Part shown: piece after piece, positions 34,409 through 46,081 of the stretch
Numbering within the stretch: the stretch's first letter is position 1
How the letters are laid out: each line of letters starts with the position of its first letter
Source of the DNA: Capronia americana
Lineage: Eukaryota; Ascomycota; Eurotiomycetes; Chaetothyriales; Herpotrichiellaceae
DNA: 64,000 nucleotides
Assembly (NCBI GenBank): GCA_016110215.1
Contig: JADWQD010000028.1
Location: forward strand, 1 to 64,000
Reading direction: 5' to 3'
Position numbers and translations under genes: made by a program
Notes under the pieces: model-generated
What the model was told of the DNA's origin: nothing
The model's database searches: none
The model's input: the letters and a program-made list of their open reading frames with translations, nothing else

Positions 34409-35507
34409 ATGGTGCTTCGACTGTCCTTCGCATGTTGGGACTATGATCGGATGAAGGCATTGGAAGATGGTCGAATACGTCCTGAAGGGCTGGAACTGAC
34501 CTTCCTGAATTATCGCGTTGAGGAGACGTAAGCATGAGGTGTTGACTCTACTGCTGATACAAAACTGCTAACTCTTGGCTAGGTTCTTCAGACAGCTGCG
34601 GTTTCAAGAATTCGATGTTTCGGAACTGTCGCTCTCGTCTTACGTGCTCACGCTAGACCAGGACAATCCACCTTTCATCGCATTGCCCGTGTTCCCGTCA
34701 CGGTTCTTTCGCCATCAATCTATGTACATCAACACGAAATCTGGTATTGCCAAACCATCCGACTTGAAGGGAAAACGAATTGGTATTCCGGAATACCAAA
34801 GTGTGAAATGCTGCCCATCCTAGGTAAACGGGCACTAACAGTGATCAGTGACCGCAGCAGTTTGGCAAAGAGGCATTATGGAAGAGGAATTCGGAGTACC
34901 GATGACGGAAGTGGAATTCTACACCGGGGCCACAGAACCATCAATTGAAGAACGGAAGCCCAAGATACCTCATTCCCTTCCTCCAGGTGTCACAGTCAGG
35001 TCGATCAAGCCCGGCCAGAACCTGTCTCAGATGCTCGAGGAAGGCGAGATTGATGCGATTTTCAGCGCCGGCAAACCTTCATGCGTCGACCGTTGCGACC
35101 ATTGCACGTACCTTTTCCCCAGCTTCAAAGCCGTCGAAGCCGATTATTACAGGAGAACCAGGATATTTCCGATCATGCATGTCATTGCGATCAAACGATC
35201 CGTGTACGAGGCTAATCCGTGGATCGCGCGAACTTTGCAGAAAGCCTTCGCCGAGTCGTTGCACCTTGCATATGACGCGCTCAAAGAACGCTCTGCGCTG
35301 CGATATATGCTGCCGTGGCTAGAAGACCACGTTCTGGAAACGAGAAGCTTGATGCAAGAAGAGGTTTGGTGGAAGGATGGCTTCCAAGAGAATAAACATG
35401 TAATCGAGAAGTTCTTGAAGTATTCGCACGACCAAGGTTTGGCGAGGAAGCTTTTCAAGGCGGAAGAAATCTTCGCCCCGAATACCCTAGAGTCCTTTGT
35501 CCTATAG
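34409..35507 (+). CDS. 4,5-dihydroxyphthalate-decarboxylase-like protein
   Basis: 331 residues from three exons (34409-34527, 34583-34800, 34849-35507). The sequence resembles 4,5-dihydroxyphthalate decarboxylase of bacterial phthalate catabolism, which makes protocatechuate, and through its fold the periplasmic-binding-protein type II superfamily. Landmarks are ACWDYDRMKALEDGRI at the N-terminus, FQEFDVSELSLSSYV, LKGKRIGIPEYQMTAAVWQRG (joined by the second intron), LEEGEIDAIFSAGKPS, and FPIMHVIAIKRSVYEANPW. The family order of these segments is intact, so the gene is probably functional. Unlike binding proteins it has no signal peptide. Fungal members are known only as predicted proteins as far as I recall, so the substrate may differ from dihydroxyphthalate. 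Confidence 0.85.
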
Positions 35508-36013
35508 CGCCGGGACACCTCTATGGTCGGGCAGCTTTTGGTTGGTCAGGAAAGCGGCAAAATCCAGATAGACCTTACAAAATACTCTCCATAACCCAAT
35601 GCCGAGGAATATTCCTGACTTGATTCTCACGTATAAAGATGCTACGGAAGCCTCGCATGATGAAGGAGGCGCACAATGGTCTCTCCTATGCCGGTTGGAA
35701 TATCTGACGCCTGCTCGCCGGCCGGATAGGCGTGGATCGACCATCAACCAGCGAGGCAGTGTGAATGACGAATGCCGACGAGGAAGACCTGGAGTTTGTG
35801 GGTGAGCCCGTTTGCGGAGAAAGGGGGGCGGCTCAGAGAATCCCGCACTTTCCGACGATCTTTCCGCCGTGATCGTCGCCTCCAGCAGTGCTGCGTTTGT
35901 CCACCGCCCGACTTCGGGCAGGAAGAAAAGGTGCAGGATCAGAATAAGTAGAATTGGTGGTTTCTGCACTTTTCAAGTTGCCGACCGACCATTCTACCTT
36001 GTACGGCATCATC
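35508..36013. other. Intergenic, promoter of P450-3
   Basis: 506 bp between the decarboxylase-like stop and the P450-3 start. It carries the GAATCCCGC motif listed separately; no gene was recognised. Confidence 0.5.
35838..35846 (+). promoter_or_regulatory. GAATCCCGC motif in P450-3 promoter
   Basis: GAATCCCGC (inside AGAATCCCGCA) occupies positions 176 to 168 before the P450-3 start codon, in the gene's direction. Distance and orientation equal those of the copy before P450-2. Confidence 0.55.
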
Positions 36014-37590
36014 ATGATTCCCCAACTTGCCTTCGTGGGCGCTGCAGCAGCTATTTTCCTCGCAATCATTCAGTACTTTTATCAAGGATGGCAGGAGGAG
36101 AAGTCCCTGGCTCACGTTCCAACTCACAGGTTCTCCGATGGAGACGATTCCCGCAAAAGATACCTGACAGATCTTAAATCGTTGCTCGAATCGGGCTATA
36201 GGAGGTACAACAAGAACGGACAGCCATTCAAAGTCGTCATTCCAGTTGGCGGATACTCTGTAAAGTATCGAGTCATCCTACCGAAGAGCTATCTCGAAGA
36301 GATCAAACACTTGTCCAACAGTGTCTTTAGCTGGCAGCTGGCGTCTCGCATCATTTTCGCACAAGATTACACTGGAGCACCTGACCGTGGGCCCTGGTCT
36401 GGGAAAGCTCTGCGAGTGGGGATCCACCAGAATCTAGGAGACATCACAACTCAGCTAGATAAAAGGATCACCGCATACTTCGAGCAGAACTTGCCTCAAG
36501 AGAGGGGAAATGCTGCCATCATCAACCTCATGGAGTTCTTCGTCCCGACCATTACATATGTGACAAATGCCCTCCTGGTCGATCAGAGGCTGTCTTCGGA
36601 TCCAGAATGGTTGCGGCAGACATCCGAGTTCGCCGTGAATCGTTACAAGGCAGCTGATGATGTCCGAGAATGGCCGCCATACCTCGCTGGATTGATCGCG
36701 CCATTCATTCCATCCGTCAAAAACTTGAGAAACCAACGGAAATACGTAATGCAGAAGATGAAGCCCCTATATGACGATCTGAAGGCGCAGAACCTCCTCG
36801 GCGCTGACGACAAAAAGAAGCAACAGAGAGGTACTTTCGGGTATCAGTGGCTCTGGGGTGGGGCACCAGAGAACGTCACCCTGGAGGATTTTTCAGACAC
36901 CATGATGAGGACGTTGATTGCATCGATCCATACCACGGCAAAAACGATCAGTGTCGCCTTTATCGACCTCCTAACGCAACCCGAATTTGTTGCGGAGCTC
37001 GAGGCTGAGGCTCGAGGATCGGTCAACGAGGACGGATGCAGCATCAACCTGGATCGACTTGTGAAGCTGGATTGCTTCCTGAAGGAGTCGCAGAGGCTGA
37101 GCCCAGTTTTCCTTTGTAGGTACTGTCTCATGTCTGATGAACAAGGCTGACAATCACAGTCACGATGAATCGGATTGTCACTCAAGACTATGAGTTCAAG
37201 TGCTCGGGCCTCAAGCTGCCGAAAGGAACCATGATCACCGCGCCAGCAGCTGCCATTGCCACCGACCCTGAAACCTTCCAAGACCCAAACAGCTTTGATG
37301 GAAACCGCTATGTTCGCCTCCGTGAAGAACAGAAAGAATCGGCGAGTGCCTTGGTCTTGGGCATGTCCACGATAGACTCATTGGGATTTGGGCTGGGGAA
37401 TCAGGCTTGTCCTGGTCGATTCCTTGCTGTGAACAATCTGAAACTGATGATGGCGAAATTGCTGATCGGCTGGGACCTGACATTGGACAAGAACGGACAG
37501 GAGTATAAAGGTCCCAGGCCCAACATGGAGTACAATGATTTTTCTGTGGTACCGCCGAGTCAATTTAGTATTCGGTTACGGAAGTTATAG
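36014..37590 (+). CDS. Cytochrome P450 monooxygenase 3
   Basis: P450 of 510 residues with a single intron (exons 36014-37115 and 37160-37590). The N-terminal anchor is LAFVGAAAAIFLAIIQYFY. The I-helix is LIASIHTTAKT, the ExxR is KESQRL, and the heme loop is FGLGNQACPGRF. The IHTT form of the I-helix, the FTMNRIV stretch and the DxxGFGLGNQACPGRFLA pattern match the fungal ent-kaurene-oxidase-like and terpenoid-oxidising P450 group, although many members have unrelated substrates. It is a candidate co-regulated partner of P450-2 by promoter motif, and follows the decarboxylase-like gene on the same strand. Confidence 0.9.
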
Positions 37591-37790
37591 ATTTTAGGTT
37601 TGTGGGTAGGCCGAGCCTGAGCAGTAGCTTAGGCTCGCGGAGTATTTGAATCGCTGTGGCAGCTTAGTCTTGAGTCTGCTTGTGAAGACGTTAAAGTAGA
37701 TCGCGTAGCCCAGGGTAACCCCAAGTGCCCGGGTCGACAAAGACAGAGCCACACAGGTACCGATCAAGGTTTAGCAGGCTGACCTTTTCG
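37591..37790. other. Convergent intergenic gap
   Basis: 200 bp between two facing stop codons (P450-3 and the MaoC gene); it presumably holds both 3' UTRs. Confidence 0.45.
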
Positions 37791-38693
37791 TTATAACTTC
37801 TCTTTCGTTGCAGGGCTCAAGTGAACCGCAGCTTGGGATATGACCACTCTTCCGTCATCTGCCACTTGCCGATATATGATGAGTTGACCCTTATCCTCCG
37901 CCCACATTTCAGTCCTGACAGTCTGACCGGGGAACACCGGTTTGCTGAGTCTCAACTTGACGCTTTGGAAGCGTGTGTGATCTCCACCTGCAAAGGTGTC
38001 GATGACGTGAGTCACGCCGATGCCAATTGTACATGTTCCTGAGAGTATCGGGCCTGGGAAGCCGCCAGCCCTACCATGAGCAGGGTCAATGTGCATAGGA
38101 TTCCATTCACCGGTCGCGGCACGGTATGCCGCCCCTTGTTCAGGGGTTGTCTGGTGCTCAGCGGTAGCATCAGGCTGACGGGCTGGGATAGGAAAAGATG
38201 CCGTCCTCATTCCCCGGTCCGCACTCTTGGAGGGAGCGCCGTCTCCTGGAATTCTCATGATAAATGAGGTCCATTCAGAGTAACAGACTTCTGCGCCGCT
38301 TGCGTCGTCGATGGTCGTGATCCCGACACAGACAGTCACTCCTGTCCGACGGTTCACGACGTCGACCACTCTCGCCGTCGACTTGAGCGTGGCTGCCCTT
38401 GGAAACGGCATTTTCAGCTCTGTGTAATGTTCTCCGTGGACGTGATACACATTCTTAAAGCCGGGCAAGAACTTGGGCATATCACGGGTGACTGCACCCA
38501 TAGCATTGATCACAGGAACGGATGAGAAGGTGGGCAGAGCGTGGAAGTTGGGATGAGCTTCCCAACAACGTTCGAGATTTGTTCCTCGAGCGCCGATTGA
38601 GAGATTGTAATTGATGATGTCTCCAACGCCGTAAGTGACGACGCTGGTCCACGACATCTGTCGGATAGCAGGGACATCAATAATGCTGGCCAT
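37791..38693 (-). CDS. MaoC-like hot-dog dehydratase (enoyl-CoA hydratase 2 type)
   Basis: Intron-free gene of 300 residues. A double hot-dog layout is visible: the N-terminal half (YGVGDIINYNLSIGA; MPFPRAATLKSTARVVDVVNRRTG) and the C-terminal half with the hydratase 2 motif YRAATGEWNPMHIDP around residues 190-204, then GGFPGPILSGTCTIG. Members hydrate trans-2-enoyl-CoA to the (3R)-hydroxy form in peroxisomal beta-oxidation. The motif normally has Asp where this protein has Glu196; Asn198 and His201 are kept. The C-terminus is EKL, close to but not a standard PTS1. With the acyl-CoA oxidase and synthetase nearby it could provide the second step of side-chain shortening. Confidence 0.87.
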   Translation of the reverse strand: MASIIDVPAIRQMSWTSVVTYGVGDIINYNLSIGARGTNLERCWEAHPNFHALPTFSSVPVINAMGAVTRDMPKFLPGFKNVYHVHGEHYTELKMPFPRAATLKSTARVVDVVNRRTGVTVCVGITTIDDASGAEVCYSEWTSFIMRIPGDGAPSKSADRGMRTASFPIPARQPDATAEHQTTPEQGAAYRAATGEWNPMHIDPAHGRAGGFPGPILSGTCTIGIGVTHVIDTFAGGDHTRFQSVKLRLSKPVFPGQTVRTEMWAEDKGQLIIYRQVADDGRVVISQAAVHLSPATKEKL

Positions 38694-39066
38694 AATGACT
38701 AGCTGCGAGACTTTGATTCTTCGATGTGACTGTTTTCAATTGCTTCTGAAAGTGCACGATATGTTGACAGCGTTATGTTTCATAATGTGCGGGGGCCACG
38801 AGTTGGCATAATACCTCCTTCTGAACCACCTCGGTCGTCTCTAGTGGATTCACAATATGAGGATATTATCTCCGCAGTTAAGATCTGGCCCGACCGAAGC
38901 CGAGGTCCACATGAACGATGGCTTGCCCAACTAGATGCATCAGTTTAGCACGCAGTCAGCATTATACTAAAGTGCATCTTGGCTGCGAAGCTCGAGCCTT
39001 CGTTGCAGCGCAGTTCTTGGGTTCCAGAGCACGGTATCGTTGCAGAATCCCTGTACACATTGACGA
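38694..39066. other. Intergenic, promoter of MaoC gene
   Basis: 373 bp between the MaoC start and the transcription factor 3 stop; no element recognised. Confidence 0.4.
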
Positions 39067-42000
39067 CTAGAAATAACCACTATCCCAATCTTGCATTACC
39101 CAGCTTCGATCTGACTCGAGTATGTCATCAAGGGTCATTTCGTCCCCTCTGAAACTGTTGTTTCCTATCCCCATCGCGAGAATCCCGCTATCGGAGTTAT
39201 CTGCGGCGCTTCGGCTAAGAATGGTTTCTGTCGGTTGGAATAAGATCCTTTCTGAACCATAATTCTCCAGGGCGGATCCTGAAAGATCCGTATGATTGTG
39301 GAACTGAGGGTGCTGCCGTTGCTGCTGAACACGTCGAATTTCACCATGACTCCTGGTACTCATAGCACTGGGAGCACTGTGAGCGGCTGATGGAAGTCCG
39401 CCATGCGGTCCTTGAGGTATGTCCGCTTGAGCTGGACGGAATGATGGCCTCTGACCACGCGACGTCCCATCCATGTTAGTGCTTCTTCTCCTCTGTGTCT
39501 CTCTGTCTGTCACAGCGGCTGCAGTTATGTCGCTGTTGGAGTGTAGATATGTCGTGGGAATCTGTCCCATATGGTCAGACGAGGTGTGATTTCCGCGTTG
39601 TTTTGTGACGGACTTTCTATGAGATGAAGGATCAAGATCGCATCTGCTGGCCATTTCCAGGACCGGTGGCGGTCCTGCAGGTGCCAGAAGAGTCAATACG
39701 TTGCTTCCGGGATCCACCGCCTCAGGTTCTTGCTCTGGTTCGTGTCTCTCCTCGTCTATATCGAGTGTATTTATGTCATTATAGTCTTCCCAATTTGGTA
39801 TGGCCGAGTGTGACAACTGAAAGGATTCGCCAGAGTTGTACGTTCGGACACACCCCTGGTCCACACGGTCGGCCGCTCTTTCAATCGAAGTGATTCTCCC
39901 AGCGGCGGCAATGCCGTCATCGGTAGACGAAGAAGGGGTGGTTGCGGCATTGCTGTGAAGTGGGAGTTCACGCCCGTCGCTATTCACCAAACTCTGTGGC
40001 GGGATGGTGCGGCTTGGGGACGTCGACCCAATGACCAGATCACACTTTGGACACAACTCCGGACCCAGTCTCTCGAAGAGCGATAACTGATCAGTAAGGC
40101 TGGAGTCCTTGTGGCTCTGTCCGATCAAGGCGATGTTTCGCTTGAATGCGCGTGACTCTGTAGTATTACTACGGTTCATTGCGGCCAACAATTTGTTCAG
40201 CGATCCTAAGTGACGGTGAGCGGAATGCCAGGTTTTGCTCATCTCCAGGAGGGAGTAGCGGATCATCTTGAATTCCCTTTTGGATGCTTCTCTTAGTATT
40301 GGGATCTTGTGACCAGATATCTGGGGCAACCCCGCTGTGAAAAGATAGAAGATATAAATCGGGCTGAGATACCTAAGCATATCGCGTGCTAGGAAATCCT
40401 CGAAAATCCGTGCCACACAAGATGAGGCCAATATGGCAGCAACCGAGCAGTTTTGCACGGCAGGGCCCGGACCATACAATATGGAGATGGCAGTGAAGTA
40501 AGGGATATGCAGTTGTCGGCTCTCGAAATCGAACTCGCTTGAGCTGTCTAGCTGCAGTTCCGGGGGCAGCTGACTTCTCCATCTGTATAGGTCTCGGCCG
40601 ACCCCAACACAGAGCGATCCAATATGGCCACCTGGCAGGGCAGCTTGCCCCAGGCGGCCCAGAATGCTGCATATGTCGACGTAACTCAGGAAAAGGCGGG
40701 CATGCTTGTTGTCTTTGGGGAAGTCATGAAGTGTTGGCCACCGTACAGTACAGTCATTGAGGTTGATAGAGCGTGGTCGACCTTGAGAGGCTGAAAGAAG
40801 TGCGTCGCGTGCCTGCAACAGTGTTAGTCGCCAAAAATGCCGCAGAGCACTAACGCGCAAGAGCGAGGAACTGCGAAGCAAATACTTACAACAAGTGTCC
40901 AAAACAGTCTTCGACGCAGTTTGTAATCTGGGTTTCTAGGATCTGGCTCTCGATGTAACCCTATTTGGAAGGCCAAACCAACTGCCAGTCTGAGCCAGGA
41001 GACGCTTGAATGGATGGAGACAAACTCAGGGCCATTTGGATTGTACCATTGGAGCAGACAAAGTGCACGGATGACGGTGAGTGGATTGAGCTCGTGTTCA
41101 GCAAAGTAGAGTGCTTTGGCTCGGTTGTAGAATTCGCTGCAGCTGTTGAACGAGAAGCGGGAGGATTGAACACGGCTTCCCGCCACAAATAATGCTTGAG
41201 TTAGCAGGAGGGATGGTGTGGTTTCTCCTTCATTCCTGTGACGGCTCTGGATCTCGCAGGCTCGCAATCCCATACTCTTCAGTTCCTCCGGCTCGATTAC
41301 GGGCATCCAAGGGCTGCAATACACTTTGAAGCTGCTCACGAGGCCATCTCTGATGGCTCGAGTCGGGAGATCGAAGGCCCTGTAGAGGCGTAGAAAAGCG
41401 AGGTCAACTTCTGGTCTCGAGTTTGTGGGAGGTGACGTTGGCGCTGAGGACTCCATCAGCTCTGTTTCCCTTTCCAGGAACTCGATCTCGTTCTCCAGGT
41501 ATACCGGTCGGCCTACAACTCCTCCTTTGGGCGTGAGCATAGGCTGTGGAGTTGATGCAGCGGCGGCGATCGAAGTGGTAGACTTGCGTCTTGCCATGTG
41601 AGGCCATGTCGTCGTATTGGACAAGCTTGGGCTGGCCTGTTCGTCCTGATCTCCACATGTTGTATGTATGGGAGTCAATGGCTCGGCATTTGCATTGTCA
41701 ACTTCATTCTGAACATCAATCTCCAGGTTACCCAGGTTACGAAAGTCTTGAGTCTGGGCATTCGTATCGTCATCATCATCCTCCAGGCAGTTTGGGTGGT
41801 CGTACGACTGCGGGTGAGTTGGAGCAGATCGGCTGGTGTTGATTTTGGCGGCAGGTCTATCCTTGGAAGCTGTGCGCCATGCCCTTCGTTGATGCGGCCT
41901 GCGAAGTGCGGATAATTGGAGTCAGACACATGTACTTCCACGTCAAATAGATTGCTGTATAAAGGGAAAGATGTGATGTTACGGAGGATTCCATGGAATC

Positions 42001-42270
42001 CAGAGGAGGAGGGAATTGCCGTTGGGGATCGTTACATGCACTTCAATCCCTGTGACTGACAGTTCGTACAGGGCCCAGATCCTTGTTCAGCGAGATCGCA
42101 TCGAACCTGAACGAAGAAACAAGTATCCACAGTCAATATTCCAAGCGCCAAAAGAGAAGGCTTCCATTGATTTTGCGAACCTTTCTCCTGTTGCAGATAA
42201 CACATGCATTCCGGCCGCGTGGTCGCCGCGCCTGACCTGGACGACCAGACGGACCCTTTGTGGTCGACAT
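39067..42270 (-). CDS. Zn2Cys6 transcription factor 3 (large)
   Basis: Zinc-cluster regulator of 971 residues, four exons (42181-42270, 42036-42106, 40890-41898, 39067-40812). The cluster Cys23, 26, 33, 43, 46, 53 (ACVICNRRKVRCD...PCTNC...KC) has an unusually long loop between the third and fourth cysteines and is interrupted by the first intron. After the cluster comes a long hydrophilic linker with a run of aspartates, then the fungal transcription factor domain (RLYRAFDLPTRAIRDGLVSSF to LRRRLFWTLVV). The C-terminal ~350 residues are low-complexity and rich in Ser, Gln and charged residues. The 137-nt second intron is longer than others here, chosen because it keeps one frame open into the linker. 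The layout recalls XlnR-type regulators, but that is only an impression. Confidence 0.82.
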
Positions 42271-43306
42271 TGCTTCGGGTGTAATGGGTACTGGTTGGGA
42301 TATTCGCCGGCTCACCCGAGAGCTCTTCACCCGAGAATCCTTCAAAGAAGGCAGATGCTCGAGTAGAGGAGAAGGCTTCCAGCTCGGAGGATACCTCTTT
42401 CCTTACACCTCCCCTAAAATTAATCCTTGCTGCCGACCGAATGCGAGACGATGCCGAAGAGTGGCGGGAAACATCAGCGACTCTTTCAATCGACGCTGAT
42501 GGCTTGATATGGGCCAGTCCAGATTGCGGCGGCATGGATAGAATCGAGGAGGAGAGACTGGTGGTTGAACCACAAGACCTGTCATGATTCGCCAGTAAGT
42601 GCCCAATGAGCCGCCGTGCAAGACAGACTGGGGAACTCAGTGCGGGGGACACGGCAAGGCTACGACTCCTTGAGAGGCACAAAGTGGCCCCCCGCGCCCC
42701 CAACCCGTCACAACCCCGGGCAACGGCCGGGACCCATCAAAATAGGCTCAACGACGATCTACCTGAGGGATTCTGTCGGGATAGCTGTGCCGGATTGGAC
42801 CATTTGACTATGTCCAGATTTCCCGAAACCTGCAGCCAAGGAGCAATTTTCGGGACTTCGGTAAAGGGATCCCTGACAGAGCCGACTTCCTTCAGCCGAG
42901 ATTCCGTGGAACATAGAGCTCTGGGCGGCAGCGGTTCACTTGAATTTTGTTCATGTGATAATGAATGCGGAGGTAGACCTTGCTTGTACCGCGCCCATGC
43001 TATCCAATAGCAAAGCAATGAAAAGTAAGGCGTCCTTGAGCATGGCGCTGGATGGAACAGAGTACACGCATATGATTGTTTTATGAGGTCGAGATCATCA
43101 AGTATTAGACTTCTATCGCGGGACGTCTAGAAAGAGGACGAGATAATTATCCTGACGTGCTGCCTCGTTTGTCATTGCGTTTATGTGTATGTTACATCTT
43201 CACTACTACCGGAATGTGGCGTTTGTTGGTCTACCCTACCACCGCAGTTTGGGATGGCGACGTCGTTGGTGCCCGACAACAGCGACGATGACGATACACC
43301 GCAGGC
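42271..43306. other. Intergenic, promoter of transcription factor 3
   Basis: 1036 bp between the transcription factor 3 start and the GH3 stop. The short frames overlapping it have no domain match. No repeat or RNA gene was recognised. Confidence 0.45.
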
Positions 43307-46081
43307 TCAAGGTCTATGTTGCATTTCTTGCTGGGGTGGCTGAGGCCATTCGTCCAGGACGACCTCGTCGCCAGTCAGAGTGAAATTGAGAATTTCCTGC
43401 CCGATGGTTAGCATAGAGTCTGTAGATATGGTTACGGCCAGACAGAGTAAACTCACCTGTGTCGGCTGGTCTACTAGCAGAGCATAGTCACCTGGGTAGA
43501 GGACAGTGTTTCCTAGCTCGTCGATCCGCGCTAAAGAGCCCAGCGTAAGGTTCAGCATGGTAATCCGCGAGCTTCCAGGCTGGACATCATGCAGTCGGTC
43601 GTATGCGACTAGCGTCTTTATCGGATATGGCTGAGGGCCGAACTGTCCCGACAGGAACCCCAGAGTAACAAAGTCAGACGTGGCGCTGCCGGTATTTGTG
43701 ACGTTGACGGGGAATGCTTGGAACGCGCAGCGGTCGGGATAGACATCCGTGCAATTGCTCATGAGAGCGGCGATGGAGTAGGTCGACGTACTCGATATAA
43801 AAGACGCGGAGAAATCGGTGTAGTGAAGTCCGAACCCGAACGGGACAACTGCATCTTTGTACCATCTGTACGTCCGTCCCGGATTGTTTGGCCCTGGCCT
43901 GAGCGACATGTCTGTCATGGGAACGTCATTGACATAGTCCGCCGGATACTGGGTTACGGGCAGTCGACCGGCTGGTGCGACCGTGCCGGTAATGATATCA
44001 ATTATCGCCGTCCCTCCGTCTTGTCCTGGATATCCAGCCCAGAGCACGGCGCTGATATTGGGGTTGGCGAGAAATTGAGACGAGTCCAGCATCATCCCCA
44101 TCTGAACGAGAATGCAAGGCTTTCCCAACGAGGCCACTTGCAAGATCAAGTCTCTCTGAGTCTGTGTCCAATCTATCCAGTACCTGAATGGTCATGTTAG
44201 CCTTCCAAAGTACCAAGGCAAGAAAAGGGTCCCTACCGATCGTCGCCTTCGTCGGCATCTTCTTGATCCATCCCGCCAATGTAGATGATGACATCTGAGC
44301 TGTTGGCTGCGTTGATGGCAGCTGGAATAAAGTCTGTCAACGGATTGCTTTGTCCAGGCCCAGTTGCGCAGTTGACGGTCACATTGAGCTGTTGAAGGGC
44401 GTAAAGGGGGCTATGGAGGTAGGGTGCGGTGCCTGCATAGTTCCCCTGCATAGAGACGGTTGCATTGGCCCATTCTCCAATCAGCGCAACCGAGGTCGAG
44501 GGCGTGATGGCGTAGGGGAGCGTGCCGTCGTTCTTAAGCAGAACGATGCTCTCCGCCGCAGCGTTGTAGGCTAACCTCTCCGATGCAGGAGTGGACACAT
44601 TTGACCAATCTAGAGAACGGTAGGGATGTGAAGAATTGGAGTCGAAGTAGCCCAATCTGACAAGAGCAGAATAGAGGCGAATCAATGATTGGTCCAGTGC
44701 GGACTCTTGGACCAATCCTTGAGCAATTGCGTCGCCTAGATAGTTTGGATAGTATGTGCCACAGTTTAGGTCCGTACCTGCGGAGAGAGTGTCGGCCACA
44801 GTCTGCTCCCTCGTCGCTGCGTATGCGTGGTCGTGTGCGCCTGAGCTGAACACTTGCTGGACTGCATCGCAATCCGACACGATCCAGTGATCACTGGCAT
44901 TCCAACCCCAGTGCTCGCGCAAAATCGTCTGCATCAGATATTCGTTTGCACATGCTGGGACACCATTGAGAGCGTTGTAGGAGCACCTTGGGGCGATCAC
45001 GTCAGTCTTCCTTTGGTTCTGTGTCTTGGCTTGATCACAGTACTTGTACTTACATAAAGGCACCAACCTTGGCATCTCGCGCACAGGTTTGGAACGGAGG
45101 CATGTAATACTCCCTTAAATCTTGGGCACTGACTTGAGCGTCGAAATCATATCTCCGGATCCCGTTCCAGTTCTCTAGATCGTACGCAGCGAAGTGCTGT
45201 CATCATGTTAGCATATCAGAAAGGGATGGGAGTCTCAATAAGATATTGGACCGTCGTCAAGCAATACAAAAAGGGGGTCTGCGCAATGGCGTGAGGGCTT
45301 CGACACCGCTGGGTCGGTTCTAACCTTGCAAGTTGCCACGACACGATAGACGTCTGGATCTATGCCACCCTGTAAGCCTGTAATCAAGGCCTTGACGTAT
45401 GACTGTAGGTGAAACGGATCTTCCCCAGGAACCTCTGCAACAATTCACTTGTTAGCCTCAACATCCCTTTCCACGGAGGTCATGACCTACCCTGCCCACG
45501 TCCCCACCGCGGGTCGCGATACGGATTGATATTAGGAGTCCATACATCTAGGCCCAGGCGGTTCGCATTGCTAAATGCTCTGGCTTCGGTGCTGATGACA
45601 GTTGCAACATCGAATATCAATTCGTCATCAAATGCGGCTCCCATGAGAAGCGGTTGCGGGAACGAGGTGGCGTGACTATAATCACCTTCGGGGGTGTAGT
45701 TGGCACCGTGTCGAGTGGCGACCCCGTGTCTACCCTGGTATAAGATGAAGATCTCTCTGGGATGGAATGACCTACAATGCTTCTTGCCACCACTATAACA
45801 CTCCTTAGCTGTTGAATGAGACAGAAGGAATGGGGGAGACAAACATCATAGGCGGGCAAACCCAAACGAGGCACTCCAGGATTCACATTGCCAGTGCTGT
45901 TCAGCTTCTCTTCTAGAGTCATTTCGTTGACGAGAGCTGTAGCACGGTCAACGGATGACTTGGAAGTGTCACAGACAGCACTAGACTTGAGTGGCCCATT
46001 GTTGCAGTCAGGGAAGAGATATTGGCCGCCAACAGGTGCGAGAATGGAGAGAACGAATGTCGCTGTAGCGAGAGAAGACAT
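43307..46081 (-). CDS. Secreted GH3 glycosidase (beta-xylosidase-like)
   Basis: Glycoside hydrolase family 3 enzyme of the fungal beta-xylosidase type, multi-exon, roughly 790 residues. It begins with a secretion signal (MSSLATATFVLSILAPVGG) followed by YLFPDCNNGPL, typical of these enzymes. WWQEALHGVA is restored by two introns near 45.8 kb. Further landmarks are DPRWGRGQ, CSYNALNGVPACANEYL, and IVSDCDAVQQVF, whose first Asp is the expected catalytic nucleophile. The C-terminal fibronectin-III-like part (GHGLHYTDFSA-like stretch and later beta strands) is present. Exon edges were not all fixed by hand. It would act outside the cell on xylosides or xylo-oligomers. In this cluster it may release a glycosylated aglycone, but an unrelated hemicellulose role is equally possible. 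Confidence 0.88.

Noticed and set aside
39174..39190. Further AGAATCCCGC copy at about 39178
   Set aside because: It falls inside the coding exon of transcription factor 3, so it was not counted as a promoter element.
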